Assembly: GCF_030247185.1 (NCBI RefSeq)
Contig: NC_080571.1
Span: forward strand, 17,205,631 to 17,269,630
Direction of reading: 5' to 3'
Length of the DNA stretch: 64,000 bases
Source of the DNA: Malaya genurostris
Lineage: Eukaryota; Arthropoda; Insecta; Diptera; Culicidae
Part shown: positions 21,276 through 34,049 of the stretch, piece by piece
Layout of the letters: each line of letters begins with the position of its first letter
Position numbering within the stretch: position 1 is the first letter of the stretch
The notes under the pieces: model-generated
What the model was told of the DNA's origin: nothing
The model's input: the letters and a program-made list of their open reading frames with translations, nothing else
The model's database searches: none
Program-made: the position numbers and the translations under genes

Positions 21276-22271
21276 GAATCGCCTGCCTGCAATCAGTCTG
21301 CAGGCAGCAATAAGTTAGGTGAGTTCGGAGCTCCCACCACTCCTCAACCGTATAACGCGAACAGTTCGCTTGCAGATAAAAAACTGACAGCATCTACCAC
21401 GACTCTCTCGGACAAGGATCCTCGAGACATCAGTAATAACGGCTTCAACCGGTTTGATCCGAAGTACGTCAGCATCGGTCCAAAGGCGGTCCGGTCCGTG
21501 GGGAACCAAATGACGGCCAACGTGAACAAGTGTGCTACCTTGCGGCACGGAGGTCGCTACGGAGGTTCTCTGACGGCTGGAGTAGGGGCAGGAGGACGCG
21601 GCACTAGCCCAAGTCCTCTGCTGAAAAACGTCCAACAGCCCGTAGTTGCCCAAAGCAATGCACACTTCAAACATCCTCAACAGCAGCATACCCTACTTCA
21701 GGACAAACCGGATCGCCAAGCATCGAATCAGCAAAAGCTGAACATTTCTACCGTTTCCAAAGACTACAATCAATCGTACTCCTGTGCTACTCTACCGTAC
21801 AAGAAACCCAGTGGTTTCTCCGAACCGGTCACCACATCAATACTGAAGAAGGAAAGTAATCTGGACATCAAACATCATCCCACAGTCTACAGCATCGATA
21901 CGTCCTACCATCAGCAGCAGGCTGCTCAACCAACGCAACAGCATCATCGCTCGCTGTCTAGCACAAACCAGTTGTACCACGAAACAGGAGCTGGATCGGC
22001 ATTTGCTAGTCCACCGCCTTCATCCGCATCTACGGCTACTACCAGAAGCAACGTGTCCATCATCAATCAACCACTGCCAGAGATTCCGACCTCTGCACAA
22101 AGCATAAAGAACAACCAACAGCCACTTTGCGCTGCCACGCTCAACCAGTACCGTTCGCTACAGCGCCCCAATAAACAGAGCGGCCTGAGCCTTAAGGAAT
22201 CGTCTCCTCAACCGCAGCCACAACATCATGCTCCAACTCAAATACAGCAGAAACCGTCAATACCGCCCAAG
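21276..22271 (+). CDS. Ttyh: tweety C-terminal extension, first part (readthrough or alternative splice)
   Basis: Directly after the TGA at 21273-21275 the same frame continues without a stop for 332 codons to a GTAAGT donor at 22272. Its composition is coding-like: Ser/Gln/Pro/Thr-rich with no frameshift. The motif at the end of the short form (KYATLSKQCKTL) recurs here as KCATLRHGG, SCATLPYKK and CAATLNQYRSLQR, so the extension belongs to the same tail. It can be made by readthrough of UGA-G or by joining to an acceptor at 21308 (GCAGGCAG then CAATAAG), which keeps phase and skips the stop. The sequence alone does not decide between these. Confidence 0.75.
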
Positions 22272-22329
22272 GTAAGTTAATCAGATTTGCTTCTTTGGTG
22301 AACTTTGCTAATGCCATAACTTCCCGCAG

Positions 22330-23337
22330 GTCACTCCACCGATGCTTCCTCCGAAGAATCGCCATAAAGACGACGCCATGTATCAGTCGCGGACTGCATC
22401 GGTCTCATCCTCCAGTAGACCTCAGCAACCATTACCTCAACCTCCCTCGCATCAGTCGTCCTCATCCTCGCTACAATCCTACGGTCTCGGTAGTGCTGCT
22501 GTTGGTGGTGGTCACCTGACTAAGGCGAACTTCAATGCCATTCAACAACAGTTACAAAACCAACTTCACTTCAAGCAGTATCATCAACTTACCCAGCAAC
22601 CCTGGCAACGCGAGCAACTGACCACTCACAACACATCTTACCAACAACAACAACAACAACAACAACCGCACAGCTATTCTGGTCATGAACGTGGATACGA
22701 ACTAAAGTCCAGCCGAAACCGATCTTACTCCGGCGGTAGTGAACGTGAACAAATGCAACAGCAACAGCAACAGCAGCAGCAGCAGCATCATCAACAACAA
22801 CAACAGCAAAAGTCTAGCAATATTGAAAAGCAAAAGCAAAGCTATCAGACACTGCCAAAGAACCATCATCACTATCACGGTCAAGCAGCCAACACGACCT
22901 CGTTCAGTACTCAAACTTCTGGGCAGCATCAGCAGCAGCAGGCGGTGCCACACCATCATCACTACCCGTCACCACAGCAACAACAACAACAGCAGCAGCA
23001 GCAGCAACAATCGCACCACCATCAGTCACAGCAGGCTGTGACTCAGCAGCAGCAGCAAACACCGCAACCGAAAAGTATTTTGAGTAAATCACGGTCCAAC
23101 GAGACGCGGGAACGAGAGCGTGAACGGGAACAACGGGATCGCGAACGGGACCGAGATCGTGATCGGGATCGAGACCGGGAGCGCGAACGGAGTGCGCACC
23201 GAGGCCACAGCAGCAGCCACGAGTACCATCACGAGGCACGCTCCGAGAGCAGCAAGAATCCGAACGTTTACTACCGATCGCTACAGCGCGGTGGACTACA
23301 GGCCAACAATGATCTCTACTCGGTGACGGAATTGTGA
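22330..23337 (+). CDS. Ttyh: tweety C-terminal extension, last coding exon
   Basis: Follows a 58-nt intron (GTAAGT at 22272, CGCAG at 22325-22329) in phase 0 and runs 335 codons to TGA at 23335-23337. It is a disordered, low-complexity tail: poly-Gln runs coded by mixed CAA/CAG near 22643, 22754, 22975 and 23046; His-rich patches; then an Arg/Glu/Asp alternating block at 23107-23190 and a more ordinary end, YYRSLQRGGL...DLYSVTEL. YRSLQR also occurs in the preceding exon. The mixed glutamine codons and intact frame argue for selected coding sequence rather than a recent microsatellite. The function of the tail is unknown. Confidence 0.8.
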   Translation, partial: VTPPMLPPKNRHKDDAMYQSRTASVSSSSRPQQPLPQPPSHQSSSSSLQSYGLGSAAVGGGHLTKANFNAIQQQLQNQLHFKQYHQLTQQPWQREQLTTHNTSYQQQQQQQQPHSYSGHERGYELKSSRNRSYSGGSEREQMQQQQQQQQQQHHQQQQQQKSSNIEKQKQSYQTLPKNHHHYHGQAANTTSFSTQTSGQHQQQQAVPHHHHYPSPQQQQQQQQQQQQSHHHQSQQAVTQQQQQTPQPKSILSKSRSNETREREREREQRDRERDRDRDRDRDRERERSAHRGHSSSHEYHHEARSESSKNPNVYYRSLQRGGLQANNDLYSVTEL

Positions 23338-24720
23338 GAAAGGTTTGACTTTTAAGTTTGTTTCTAGATGTGGTTTGGTTTTTTCTTTCGGGAACTTGTC
23401 GGATGGACCTGGTGGATGTTTGGAAAGCGTACCCGGAATTGTTCAATTCTCCGCAGTATCCGCATCGGTTCTGACGTTTCTGTTGTATTGAAATAATTTG
23501 TTCCATAACTTCTATGAACAGGTTCTTTAACCCCATAGCTATTCAGTCACTTGAATGAACTTTTGTTTTGGGATGGTTCAGTTCAGTAAACGACCATCTA
23601 GTAAATAAACTATTATCGAAACACTTCTATACTTGAAAACAAATTCTCACTATACGACAACGCCTAACCGTGGCAATGCTTTTGAAACATCAAACGTCCA
23701 CCGCGAACAAGTTATCCATCGTTATGAGGTTCTTTTTACAAGCTGCCCTCCATTTGAAATTGGCAATGAGATTACCAACATCATCGCACAACAAACATGA
23801 ACGAATTACTACCCGTCGATGAATGCCTTCTCGATAAGTTTCACCTACTGTTCATTACTTCGATTACTTATAATCTCGATTGCCAGACAGCAAGACAAGT
23901 ACAGCAAAGAGAATAAACGGAAACAATACGTAACCAAACGAAACTAGCACACACACACATACATACACGCAAACTAACAAACCACGAACGGATCGTTACA
24001 GATCCTGGCATGCACCGGCGTAGTAGCAGAGTTTGTAAATATATATACAGATGGAGCACTGTTTCTGCCTGACAGAACGCAGTGCATTTTAGCTCAAAAC
24101 AAAACACACTTTTCACGATTTGAATAAATAACAGACGGGGGGAAAAAATAACTGACGCTGTAACTCGCAGGGGCGCTGCACGCCCCAGTAGCGATTGTTG
24201 TTAATGTTACTGATAATCTTCATAGTATAGACAAGAAAGCAAAAAAGTAAAACAAAAAAAAAACAGAAAACAATACGAAAACAAGTGTATTAAGATAGGA
24301 ATTAGTCAATCTGAAAGTAAAAGCTCAACACATTTCTATCGATCCAATCAATTCATACAACTGAACGGACGGATTCACACTAATAGCAATTGAAAATAAT
24401 GCAAATTGATCAAAGTTGTAATGTTAGAGATGTCAACGTGTGGTAGGATTTTTCACAGTAACCGGAAAACCCGAACAACCCCCAAATTCCCAAAACAAGC
24501 CAAAATCAAACAATCATTCGATGACATTCATCTGTTGTAGCACGGTTAAGCATTCATTCCATCGATTCGCTAGCGTCAAGAGAAAACCAAGTCCAACGTT
24601 GTTGAAAACCATAACACCATTTAGGAACACGAAATTAACAATTCATCTAGAAAATGATATAGAAATAAACATACTTTTGCTTCGAGTTGGTTTCCTAGGC
24701 TGAGTTGGTTTTTAGTTGGT
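23338..24720 (+). other. tweety 3' UTR, proximal part
   Basis: Non-repetitive, A-rich sequence after the last stop, with CA-rich tracts (23948-23970) and possible poly-A signals (AATAAA near 24124 and 24664). None is followed by an obvious GT-rich downstream element that would fix the end. Confidence 0.5.
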
Positions 24721-24959
24721 GAAATTATGCAATTAGAGGGAAAGAGTTTTAGTGTGTAGACCGGCTACTGTGGCAAGGGTGTAGTACAGTTATTGAAAGT
24801 TGATTTCCACTTCTGGGCATTGTCATCTTCCCAATCGTACTCTGACTGTTAGGTGAAATTAATCTCAATAGAATCTGTACAAAATGATCTCATTCACGAT
24901 ATACTAAGAGACTGGTGATCACATCACGGAAGGATCAGGAAAGGAAAAACTTGAACAAC

Positions 24960-27900
24960 CCCTGCCATTTCAGAATATTTTGAACAATTTTACTTTATTA
25001 TCTTACATATCGAAAAAATAGAATTGTACACCGGTTGTTTTCCTAGTCATAACTTTTTAGATTTGGAATTGTGAACAACTGTTCTCGAAAATACCACCTT
25101 AATTTTTTTTTTCGACCAGACCAGAAACCTCCTATCTATACTCAACTTAAACAAAAATTATGCACGATTCTCGAGGTGAGCTGATCACATCACATTAAAC
25201 GAGCAATACCTAACAGACAGTAAAAATTACTGACATTCACGCGATATGTAAATCATTAGTAATATTAAACAGACATCAGTTGAATTATAAGTTTGATTGA
25301 AATGCATCATCGAATCAAAATTAAATTGGAATGCACTGATTTTTCAATGAATAAGAATTACGACTCAGTTTTCATTTGCCAAGAACTGTAAAGCAATTTT
25401 ACATTCAATTTCCTGCTACAAACATGTGCTCGAAAAAAAGATGTAAATTTACAACATATGTTTATTTGTGTAGCATTTATAAGTCTTGAGACTTTCTAGC
25501 AGACCCGTAACAAGTATTTCGTTTCGAAAGGGGGCCCAGAACAAAAATAAAACAACAAACTTCTTTATGTGTCTAATTTAGTTCCTGCGCTTTTAGTGCC
25601 TCTTTTTTTTAAAAAGCGTGAATGCAGATTCAAAAGAAATCAATCAACTAAAACGAATTTTCGAATTCGTAAAGGGAAATCTTTATTTTAACATTCTCAA
25701 ATCAAACAGTCCCATATTACGGTTTCGACTTCCGGTTCCGGAGTTACAGAGTAGTTAATGTGTAAGCCTTCAATTTTAGGAGTGTGTTTTCATATGTGAC
25801 TATAAAAGACAAAGCTTATAGTTGGGAAATTTTGTTGATTTCTATTCGGATTTCCGGAAGCACGGGAAAAAGCGTTCAAAAATTTCGAAATATAACTCTT
25901 CTCGTTATATCAACCAATCTCAGAAATTACAAAACAGATTCCACGAAACTTCCTTAGAGAGTTCTAAGATGATTTTCGCAAGAATGGTTTTATAGATTTC
26001 GATTAAATTTCAGCCGAAGCCGTTTTTTGCTCCAGAAAAACAAGATAATGAATGGTTACTTCGGGGTTAACCAATTTTTGTGCATTTTGTTTTGATCAAA
26101 AACCCGCTGAAGAGATATTCATTAACTTTACAGAGTGTGTTGGTTGATTAGAGCTCAGCGATTCTCGCAACGTATTAATTAAAGACGATTTAGATTTAGG
26201 AAGTCTTCGAAAAGTAAATAGGAGGAAAACCCCTTGACTTTCATATCCATTTGATCTGATTGATGTGAACATGGTGATGAAAGGTCCAAATTGCAAATTC
26301 TTATTCCAGAATACTGCGTTCTAGTGCAATGTAAACATTCTAGAGAAAATACACATCATTGAAGTTGTTTGATGAGTACCAAAACTTCTCAAGCTTTCGC
26401 AACAACAGAAACAATCTGGGTGCCGTTTTGGTAACACATGTATAATGTATAATGTTACACATTTCCATTTGTAGGCCACCTCAACCCACAAGGCTTGCGA
26501 TGATGCGATATATTCTTAGAATTCACTGCAAAGAGCATTCATAAATAGCATGACAATGAGTGGTCCGAGGTGGCTCCCTTGTTTCAACTCGTGAGAAACA
26601 GAACAAGTCTTCTTTACGTTCCTCAAAACTGCTCCTATTGGTGAGTCATTTTAGTTGATAGCCATCCATATTTCCAAGGTGCGCTCCTTCATCTTTTTAG
26701 TTCTTTTGCCTCCCAAACAAATGTTTTTAATCAAAATCTTTAACCAAACTGTTTATGTATAAAAAAATAAATGAGTAATTAGTATCTAAAAGAAGTACGT
26801 GCCTGCTTTATAGTGTTTTTTTGTTTTCATTTTCTTGTATAACATTGAAAATGATAAATTTCTTAGGTTGGATTAAAAAGCTGCCCTCAAACAGCATTCG
26901 CACCTGCGTTTTACTCATCTCTAGTAGGGTGCGATACCACTCCATTATTAAGTATCTGTGACTAATCGAAAAACCAAACAATTTCGCAAGTGTGAAAGTA
27001 CACTAGTGAGGTGCATCGAACCCCACTCCTAGGCGTCTGACATTACACACCGGTACTTTTTTTTTACAAAAATCTGTATTTGGCGGCAATATCAATCTGT
27101 ACAATATCTATCTATAAAAATCTAAAACCAATTTAGCGATGAGACTGGTTTTGAGAGCAAAAACGAGCGACATTTAAAAATCTGAAAAGCCACCGGCAAT
27201 GCCAAACCGGCTGAAACAGAACCGTTAATAACCACCCCCTCTTAGAAAAAAACGTTCAACGGTGGTCCTTCATTGGTTCAATACGTTGGGTCATTGGTCC
27301 AATGAAAGTCCAATCAATCGTTCAACGGGAGGCCAACATGGGACCTTCGTTTGCCGATTTTGAAACAGATCGTTGAGCCGAATGCCATTTTTTTCGTTCA
27401 ACAAACCCGGCAGACAGAGGTCCATTGTTGAGCCATTTTTAAGGAGTTGGAGCCCCGTTGAACTAGTTTTACTGCAGAATTTCTGAAGGTTTTTCCACTT
27501 ATTTGTTTAAACTAACAATACATACCTGCTCAATACTTCTACTTCACGTAGAATAACAACAAATTTTCTTTCTATGTAAAGGTAACACTTAATTTTCACA
27601 CTATTTTTGCAAGAGAAAAAAACAACAACAAACCGTTCCAGCAAATTGAACGAATATTTCATGCAATATGTTGTTCAACAAGGGCTCAAAGACCAACAAA
27701 ATAGAACGGCCTGCTGAGAGGGTTCTATCGAACAAAATCTACCCACTTGTAAGCGGCAGGAAGGAAGATTTCCCGATCACACTGCCAGAATTCTTGTAAG
27801 GATTTGGTAACAATGCTACAACTGTTTCCGGCAGAGAATTTCTCTCAGAGGTTATAAACGGTTGAATCAGTTCGACGTTTTCAGTGTTTTTATGATTTCA

Positions 27901-29850
27901 TCTCCTAATTTGATTGTTTGTATCTCTGTATAGTATTACAAATAAAAACGTGCTTAATCCACCTAACAGTGAGATGGTACCTTTTTTATCAATCCGCATG
28001 TGTTTTTTACGTGAATATACTTCGGTGTTTCAGTTTTCAAGACATTATTCTAATGTCCGTCGTTTTAAGTGGCAATTTGCGATTTTAATCACTCATTACT
28101 CTGTAATGTCGAAACTGCAAATCGGATCGAATTTGAATCTAAAAGTGTAACAATCGATTAAACATTCCATGATATGTCGAAGTAACTTCCACTTTAGAGT
28201 TTACGGTAATTTAAGGTACTTCCACAGCCGGTATTCAGGAACCAGGATAACCCAAACCGATTCGTATGGCCATATGAAGAATAAATTGCAATATTTTTGA
28301 GTCCAACTTTAAAGTTTTTCGGGATTGTCATCTTCTATATCGCTTAGAATTTTAATAATTCATCCTCCTACAATTCCAAAATCGGAAGTCAGAATTGGAT
28401 AAAATTGGATTTATTTTAATTTGAATTTTTGTTTTTGAAATTCGATTTGGCTGTTTTTGAGAAAACGATTGAGCTTTGAGAAATAATTCGATACTGGAAC
28501 CGGAATTCGAAATTCGGTGTAGCCGAAGTCAGACAAATTCACCTGAGTAGCTGTATAGTTTACATTTGTTTCAAAATGTTTGAAAATTTTTGAGGAATCG
28601 TAGTGCGAATTAAATTTTTGGGTGCCTTCCGAAACGAAAACTGAATACAAGCAAAAATGAAATAAGTTTATTTGGTTATCGACTATCCAAATCTTCAAAC
28701 CCGAGACACTTGATTAATTTATGTGAAATAGACATTTTTGTACTAATCACCCTGTATACCCGAAACCGGAAGTTGGATCTGACTGAAAAGCAAGGTGTTT
28801 AATAGAATTTTAAATAGATTTCATTTGAATCTTAGATCGGTTCAGCCATCTACGAGAAAAAAATGAGTTATACAATTTAAATTTCGTTTCACATGTCCTC
28901 CTGTAGCTCCGGAACCAGAGGTCGGAACCAAACGTAATTCAGGAACTTTGTTTGGGAGCATACGACTTTTCATATAAAACTGAGTTTGTAGAAAACGGTT
29001 GAGTCATCTCCGAGAAAATTGAGTGCAATTATTTGTCACACAAATGTGTATATGGGTGTTATGTTCTTCCAGCATTTATTGCTGTGAGTAGTTTAAATCA
29101 ATATAATTATGGAATTGTTATCAACTCGAAAATGCTGCCATTATCTAGTTTATTTATGTCATATTCGAACAATATTGTTGCCAAATACGAACCGTGCTAA
29201 ATTTGGTCCGAGGCAAAATATCATGCTGTACACAGTCTTTTGGGTACTTCGAAACAAATGTATGTGACAGTATAAAAATCGTGTTTTATGTTGCTCCCAA
29301 GCATTTCTTTGCCAGACAGTGCTCAAAAGTTCGACTGCTGGAATAGGGGAAAAAGTCGCTTACACAAAAATTTCGATATCTCCGTTAAAAATGGACGGAT
29401 TTTAACAATCTATGGCTTGTTGGATAGGTATTACCGTGCGGAATCTAAGTCTGAAAACATATTCTGTTTTCAAGCTGAAAATTTTGACATAAAACTTCGT
29501 ATAACTCAAAAAGTAAACATCCTATCTCAAAACCATTCAATAGCGTTCTGGGTGACGTGGAGACCTTTCATTTACGACTAGTTTGATCAAAATCGGTCCA
29601 GCCGTCTCTGAGATATTGACCTCTTAGTTGAAAACACACATACAGACTCACACACGGACATTTGCTCAGTTCGTCGAGCTGAATCCATTGGTGTATGACA
29701 CTCGGCCCTCCGAGCCTCGGAATTTTGTTCTAAAGTTTGAGCGAATTTTATACCTATTTTTTATATTTATAAAAAAAGGTAAAACAAATCGCTCAGCAAC
29801 TAAGGTGGTGGAAGTTTCTGATATGTAAACAGTATCAGAAAACGAGTTAC
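24960..29850. repeat. block of diverged dispersed repeats
   Basis: Shares 25230-25440 with 8030-8330. 'ACTTCCGGTTCCGG' blocks lie near 25730 and 28760. A 'CCACCTAACAGTGAGATGGTAC' terminus is near 27958. A palindrome-rich 'GTTCAACGG...GTTGAGCC' stretch lies at 27250-27720. The end at 29640-29785 (TCGTCGAGCTGAATCCATTG...GGCCCTCCGAGCCTCGGAA) is related to the end of the 168-bp-unit family at 19280-19360. No intact ORF above 100 codons. Confidence 0.5.
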
Positions 29851-32600
29851 ATGTACCAGGTCTCGAATTTTTCTCGCGTCTATACGGTTAATAAAACGGC
29901 TATGGTGGAGTTCAAATGTAGCAAAGGTGGTTTTAGATTTACTGTAAACCTTGCCCAGTATTTGTTGTGCTCACACTAAATGTTTCCTCATTTTTGAAAC
30001 AGAAAACATTTCACATTTTATGTTAGGCAAATCCTATTTCATAACCGATGAGGCGAAGTCAAGAACATGATGCAAATTAGGAAAACGGAAACATCATCCC
30101 ACAACTGTCAGTTTTTTATCTAATTTTTAACGAAAAAACAATGGGCTGCCCTCTCCCGAATATAACGTTGTACATATAGAATTCGAAACAGTATTGAATA
30201 TCCTTAGTTTGTAGTTATCTAGTTTTAACGAAACCAACGACGAAACTCGTGTTTTCTGTGTCACCGAACGTGGAAATAAAAGGCAAAGTTCGAATCACAC
30301 AGCAAAACACACACTTCACACGCATACAGACTACATATAGCCCACGAGAAAAAAAAACGAGGGCGAATGTTTTTATACCAAAATTTCTAAGAATAAAGTA
30401 ACAACAAAAAGTAATAATCAAACATCACCTTAATCGAACGTAGCGGGACTCACTCACTGGAACATAAACGACGGTGTTTGTTGATGTAGATGTAGATAAA
30501 GAGAAAAAAAACCGTGTTGCCAGCCAAGCATACACACATTCAAGAAACCTTATTCTATAGTTGAAAACTCGTTGAAGTTTACCTTTAAAAAAAAAAATAA
30601 ACTACAAAGGAATGACTCAGTAATATGAAGACAACTGCGGAGAAAAGCTCAAAATAAAAATCGTTATGATTATTAGGTATAAGCGATTAAAACAGAAAAC
30701 AGAAACAAGAGAGAATTTTAGGACTCGGGTAAAAATTTCATGTAAATTAGTAACAAACAAAAGCTAAAGGCACTTTTTTGTATAGAACTGACAGGGCTAG
30801 AGTTGATCGGAAAGCTACACTGGAATCTGCAATGATTGCATAAAATCGTAGAGAAACGGTTGTTCTTGCCGAACTCAAATCCACACACACACACTCACTC
30901 ACACTAACATTCAAACAGATACATACTTTAGGGTCAATTTAATCAATGGAAGCGGGTGTACGTGAGAATGAACATGGGGTTGAAATAGGTTACTTTCGTC
31001 ATCTTCGGTTATTGGTTTGTGTTGGTTGTAAATGTGTCCAGATTCGATGAATGTTTGCTTGCGTGTGATCGTAGAGGGTTTCAAATGCCCGAAAAATACA
31101 TGTGTGTGTGCGATCGAAGAATATGCGCGCGAGAATCGTCAGTATTTTATCAGGGAACCTATTTTTAACCCGAAACCGCCTGTGTAGATACCTTTTTCGT
31201 GTGATGAGTGTCGCGCCTGATATCCGATAGATGGCAGAGTTGTGCAGATTAAAACGATTTTTTCTTTGTTTCCTACTTTGTTTTGCAAGTCACGCGTACT
31301 ACTTTGACATTCCTGTTTTTTTTCTGTTTCGTCCGTGTCTTTTTTTCCGTTTCGTATTTAAACATTCCACAGTTTCCGGTACCATTAGCTTGCTCGCCTC
31401 AATGCTGCCACCTATCGGACCGAGCCCGAACTGTAGTCTAAATGCAGCGATGAGCGCAATATGTAAAATAGAACTTGTAATGTTTGAATATTTGATATTT
31501 AGCGGAAGTGGATCGTTTAGAGGCACGAAAAAGGCAAACAAATCAATACCAAGAGATAGTCTGAACAATTAAAACAAACATAAAAAAAATTACACTAAAA
31601 TCAACCAAACTTTCGTTAAAATTGAAACTCACTGAACTAGATGAAATAAACTAAAATGAAGGATAAATTTAGGAAGTAAACGACACACACAAAAAAAAAC
31701 ATAAGCAAGACAACCTCTTCCGGTGTAAGCGTAGTAATTTTTAAGGTTATGATAAATAATTAAAACAAAAACGACACATTAATGAAAAAGAAAACAAAAA
31801 ATAAACAAGAACCGTTAGACATTCAAAATATTTCACCTCTTTTGTAAGATTTGTAATTATTTTTAGCAATAACCGGAAAGCTCTTCAATCTGAAAGGCAG
31901 GCAGCGAAATAGGAGAGGAAGCGAGAGGGTTTAGCAGATCGAACAGTTATCGTGTTTTAAACAGACTTTGAACGGAAGCGGAGAGACATATTACTCAAGC
32001 AAAAAGGGTGCCATCGTTTTTAAACAATTAGAATAGTGAAACTAGTGTTTCGTTTCCTTTTTTTTCAAATCACATTCTTTCTTCAATTTTGTACTGAGTT
32101 CGAATTTTGTAGCGGAAACTGTTTTTCGTTGTGTCATTAGTCATTTAAGTCACACACACACACATACATTGGAGCTCAACTAGCGCTACGTGAATGGGAA
32201 TGTGCGCGTGTATTCACCAAATACACGTAATCAAATTGCACAAGTTATGAGTAAACGTAAGGCAGTTCACGCTTAGCGAAAAATACTAAACTTCGTTAGA
32301 ACACACTCATCCCTCATACACATTAACAAAAACATCTACTATCCGCGTAGCGTAGGAGAAATATTGAGCAAAACCAACGATAGAAGAGCGAATCTCCGAT
32401 GCTCATTGCCGAGGGGTGTCACAACAGTGTTGACCCACCCGCTGAGAGTTGAGGGGCAGTGAGCACGGATTGTCACTGTAACGGAATGTAAGCCAAACTT
32501 GTATTTTATGTATTTATTTTGATGTCGATTTTTATTTTTTCTACTATTGAAAGCGAATAAATAAACGAAAGGAAAATTTAGATCGTTGGTTTGGTGTTCT
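29851..32600 (+). other. A-rich single-copy-looking stretch, possible distal 3' UTR
   Basis: Unlike its left neighbour, this stretch lacks recognised repeats and is A-rich with CA tracts (30300, 30885, 32150). It ends near AATAAATAAACG at 32556-32567, a good poly-A signal. The composition resembles 23338-24720, which suggests the two are parts of one long 3' UTR. A 113-codon frame at 31231-31572 is hydrophobic but has no domain support. Confidence 0.35.
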
Positions 32601-33005
32601 GATATTTCAATATCACATGTTCCGAAAGCGATTTGCAATACCTATATCAGGTATTCCGTTACAACTAACCTCTACGGATTCTCACTGTCTTCAATCAAAC
32701 ATACGCATGAGTTTCAGTGTCAACCTGAATCTGAATCCCAAATTTCTCTCATTAAAGATAGATGTTTTCGTATTCCATAATCCGAATTCGAAGATTATTT
32801 GTTAACAGAGTGACAGCAAAATCAATATTTCAATAGGAACCCTCCATCAGTGTCATTCTGTAGGACTTGCAGTATTCATTGGGATTGAGAAATTCCTTAA
32901 ACTGATATTCTAAACGCTCGTTATCTGTTGAATATTGTTGAGCGAATATGAACTTCAAGGATCGAACAGTACCACGAATCACGGAACTATACCGAACAAA
33001 ATTTA

Positions 33006-33516
33006 AACACAAATAACAGATATACAGGCTCACATATGAACCTTGTGTAAAATTCGCTCAATCAGAGTGGCGAACACTTGCAGATGTCACCACGATCGAC
33101 AAAATGTTCCACCACGATTTGGGTGCCGCTTTCACATGAGCAGACCCTGTCAGCTGGAAGCGATCTCAATCTTCAGTTCAGCAACGCCATCGCACGGCGT
33201 CTCATTTAACATGTCATGTCAATTGTATGGGAGCGCAGTGCTGCTATTTTGGCGCGTACGAATTTGACATTTATCTTCCCTACTTCTATGTACGTGATTC
33301 GATGCGGACTCGCCTGAAGGCGCCATGGTCGCAAAAAAGGATGTTGCCAAAGATTCGTTCGGGAAATGTGAGAGCTGGATATCTTGTTAATATGATGTCT
33401 TTGACATGAGCCACAGTTTTTTGGTGCAACATTCACGCCACGCTAGATAGCAAATTTGAAATTTACACAGAATTTTGAAAATTTTTGTTCGAGCCTGTAT
33501 ATCTGTTGTCTGTGTT
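33006..33516. mobile_element. ~0.5-kb MITE, 'ACAGATATACAGGCTC' ends, copy 1
   Basis: ACAGATATACAGGCTC at 33016 and its complement at 33491-33506, with imperfect pairing continuing outward to AACACA/TGTGTT. The interior (GTGGCGAACACTTGCAGATG...) is shared in reverse order with 56960-57453. No coding capacity. Confidence 0.8.
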
Positions 33517-34049
33517 AAAAACTAACTGTCAAACAGTTATTAAAACTTTCTGTAAGTGTGTTTTGATCAACAAAACGAAAAAATCTTGAAGGGTTTATCG
33601 AATGGATTGAGGTACAAGTGAACAAGTTTCGGTATTAAAAATGCCTTACTCTTCATTACACGGAGCCAGGTGTCAATTAAAAGTTTAGCAAATATCCGCA
33701 TAACATTTTTCTGGCATAATTTTGAACGATAATAACTCAGTTATATTTTTATGGATTGATATAATTTAACAACAAATTTATTCGGAAACATTTAACATAA
33801 ACATGTATGTTTCAGTATTTCAATAGCATACTATTGAATAATTGGTTTTAATCGTCCTATGTTTTCACAAACCAATCACAGAATGCCTTCATGATGTCAT
33901 CTGTTTGATTTCTCTCGCATGACATGCAAAAAAAACACCGTATCGTTCTCTTTACTACGAGTCTTCGAACAAAGAGGAATCTACAAATATGGGCCATTTT
34001 ACAATTTTAACTCTAGTCGGTTGCTGCCTGCCAACGAAGAAACAGGTGA

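Noticed and set aside
22702..22962. Minus-strand Leu-rich frame opposite the polyQ exon, and the 210-codon minus frame at 22904-23536
   Set aside because: Antisense shadows of CAG/CAA runs and of the Arg/Asp block in the tweety exon.
31231..31572. 113-codon hydrophobic frame in the A-rich stretch
   Set aside because: Poly-T-driven Phe/Leu content and an overlapping antisense frame of equal length; no domain.
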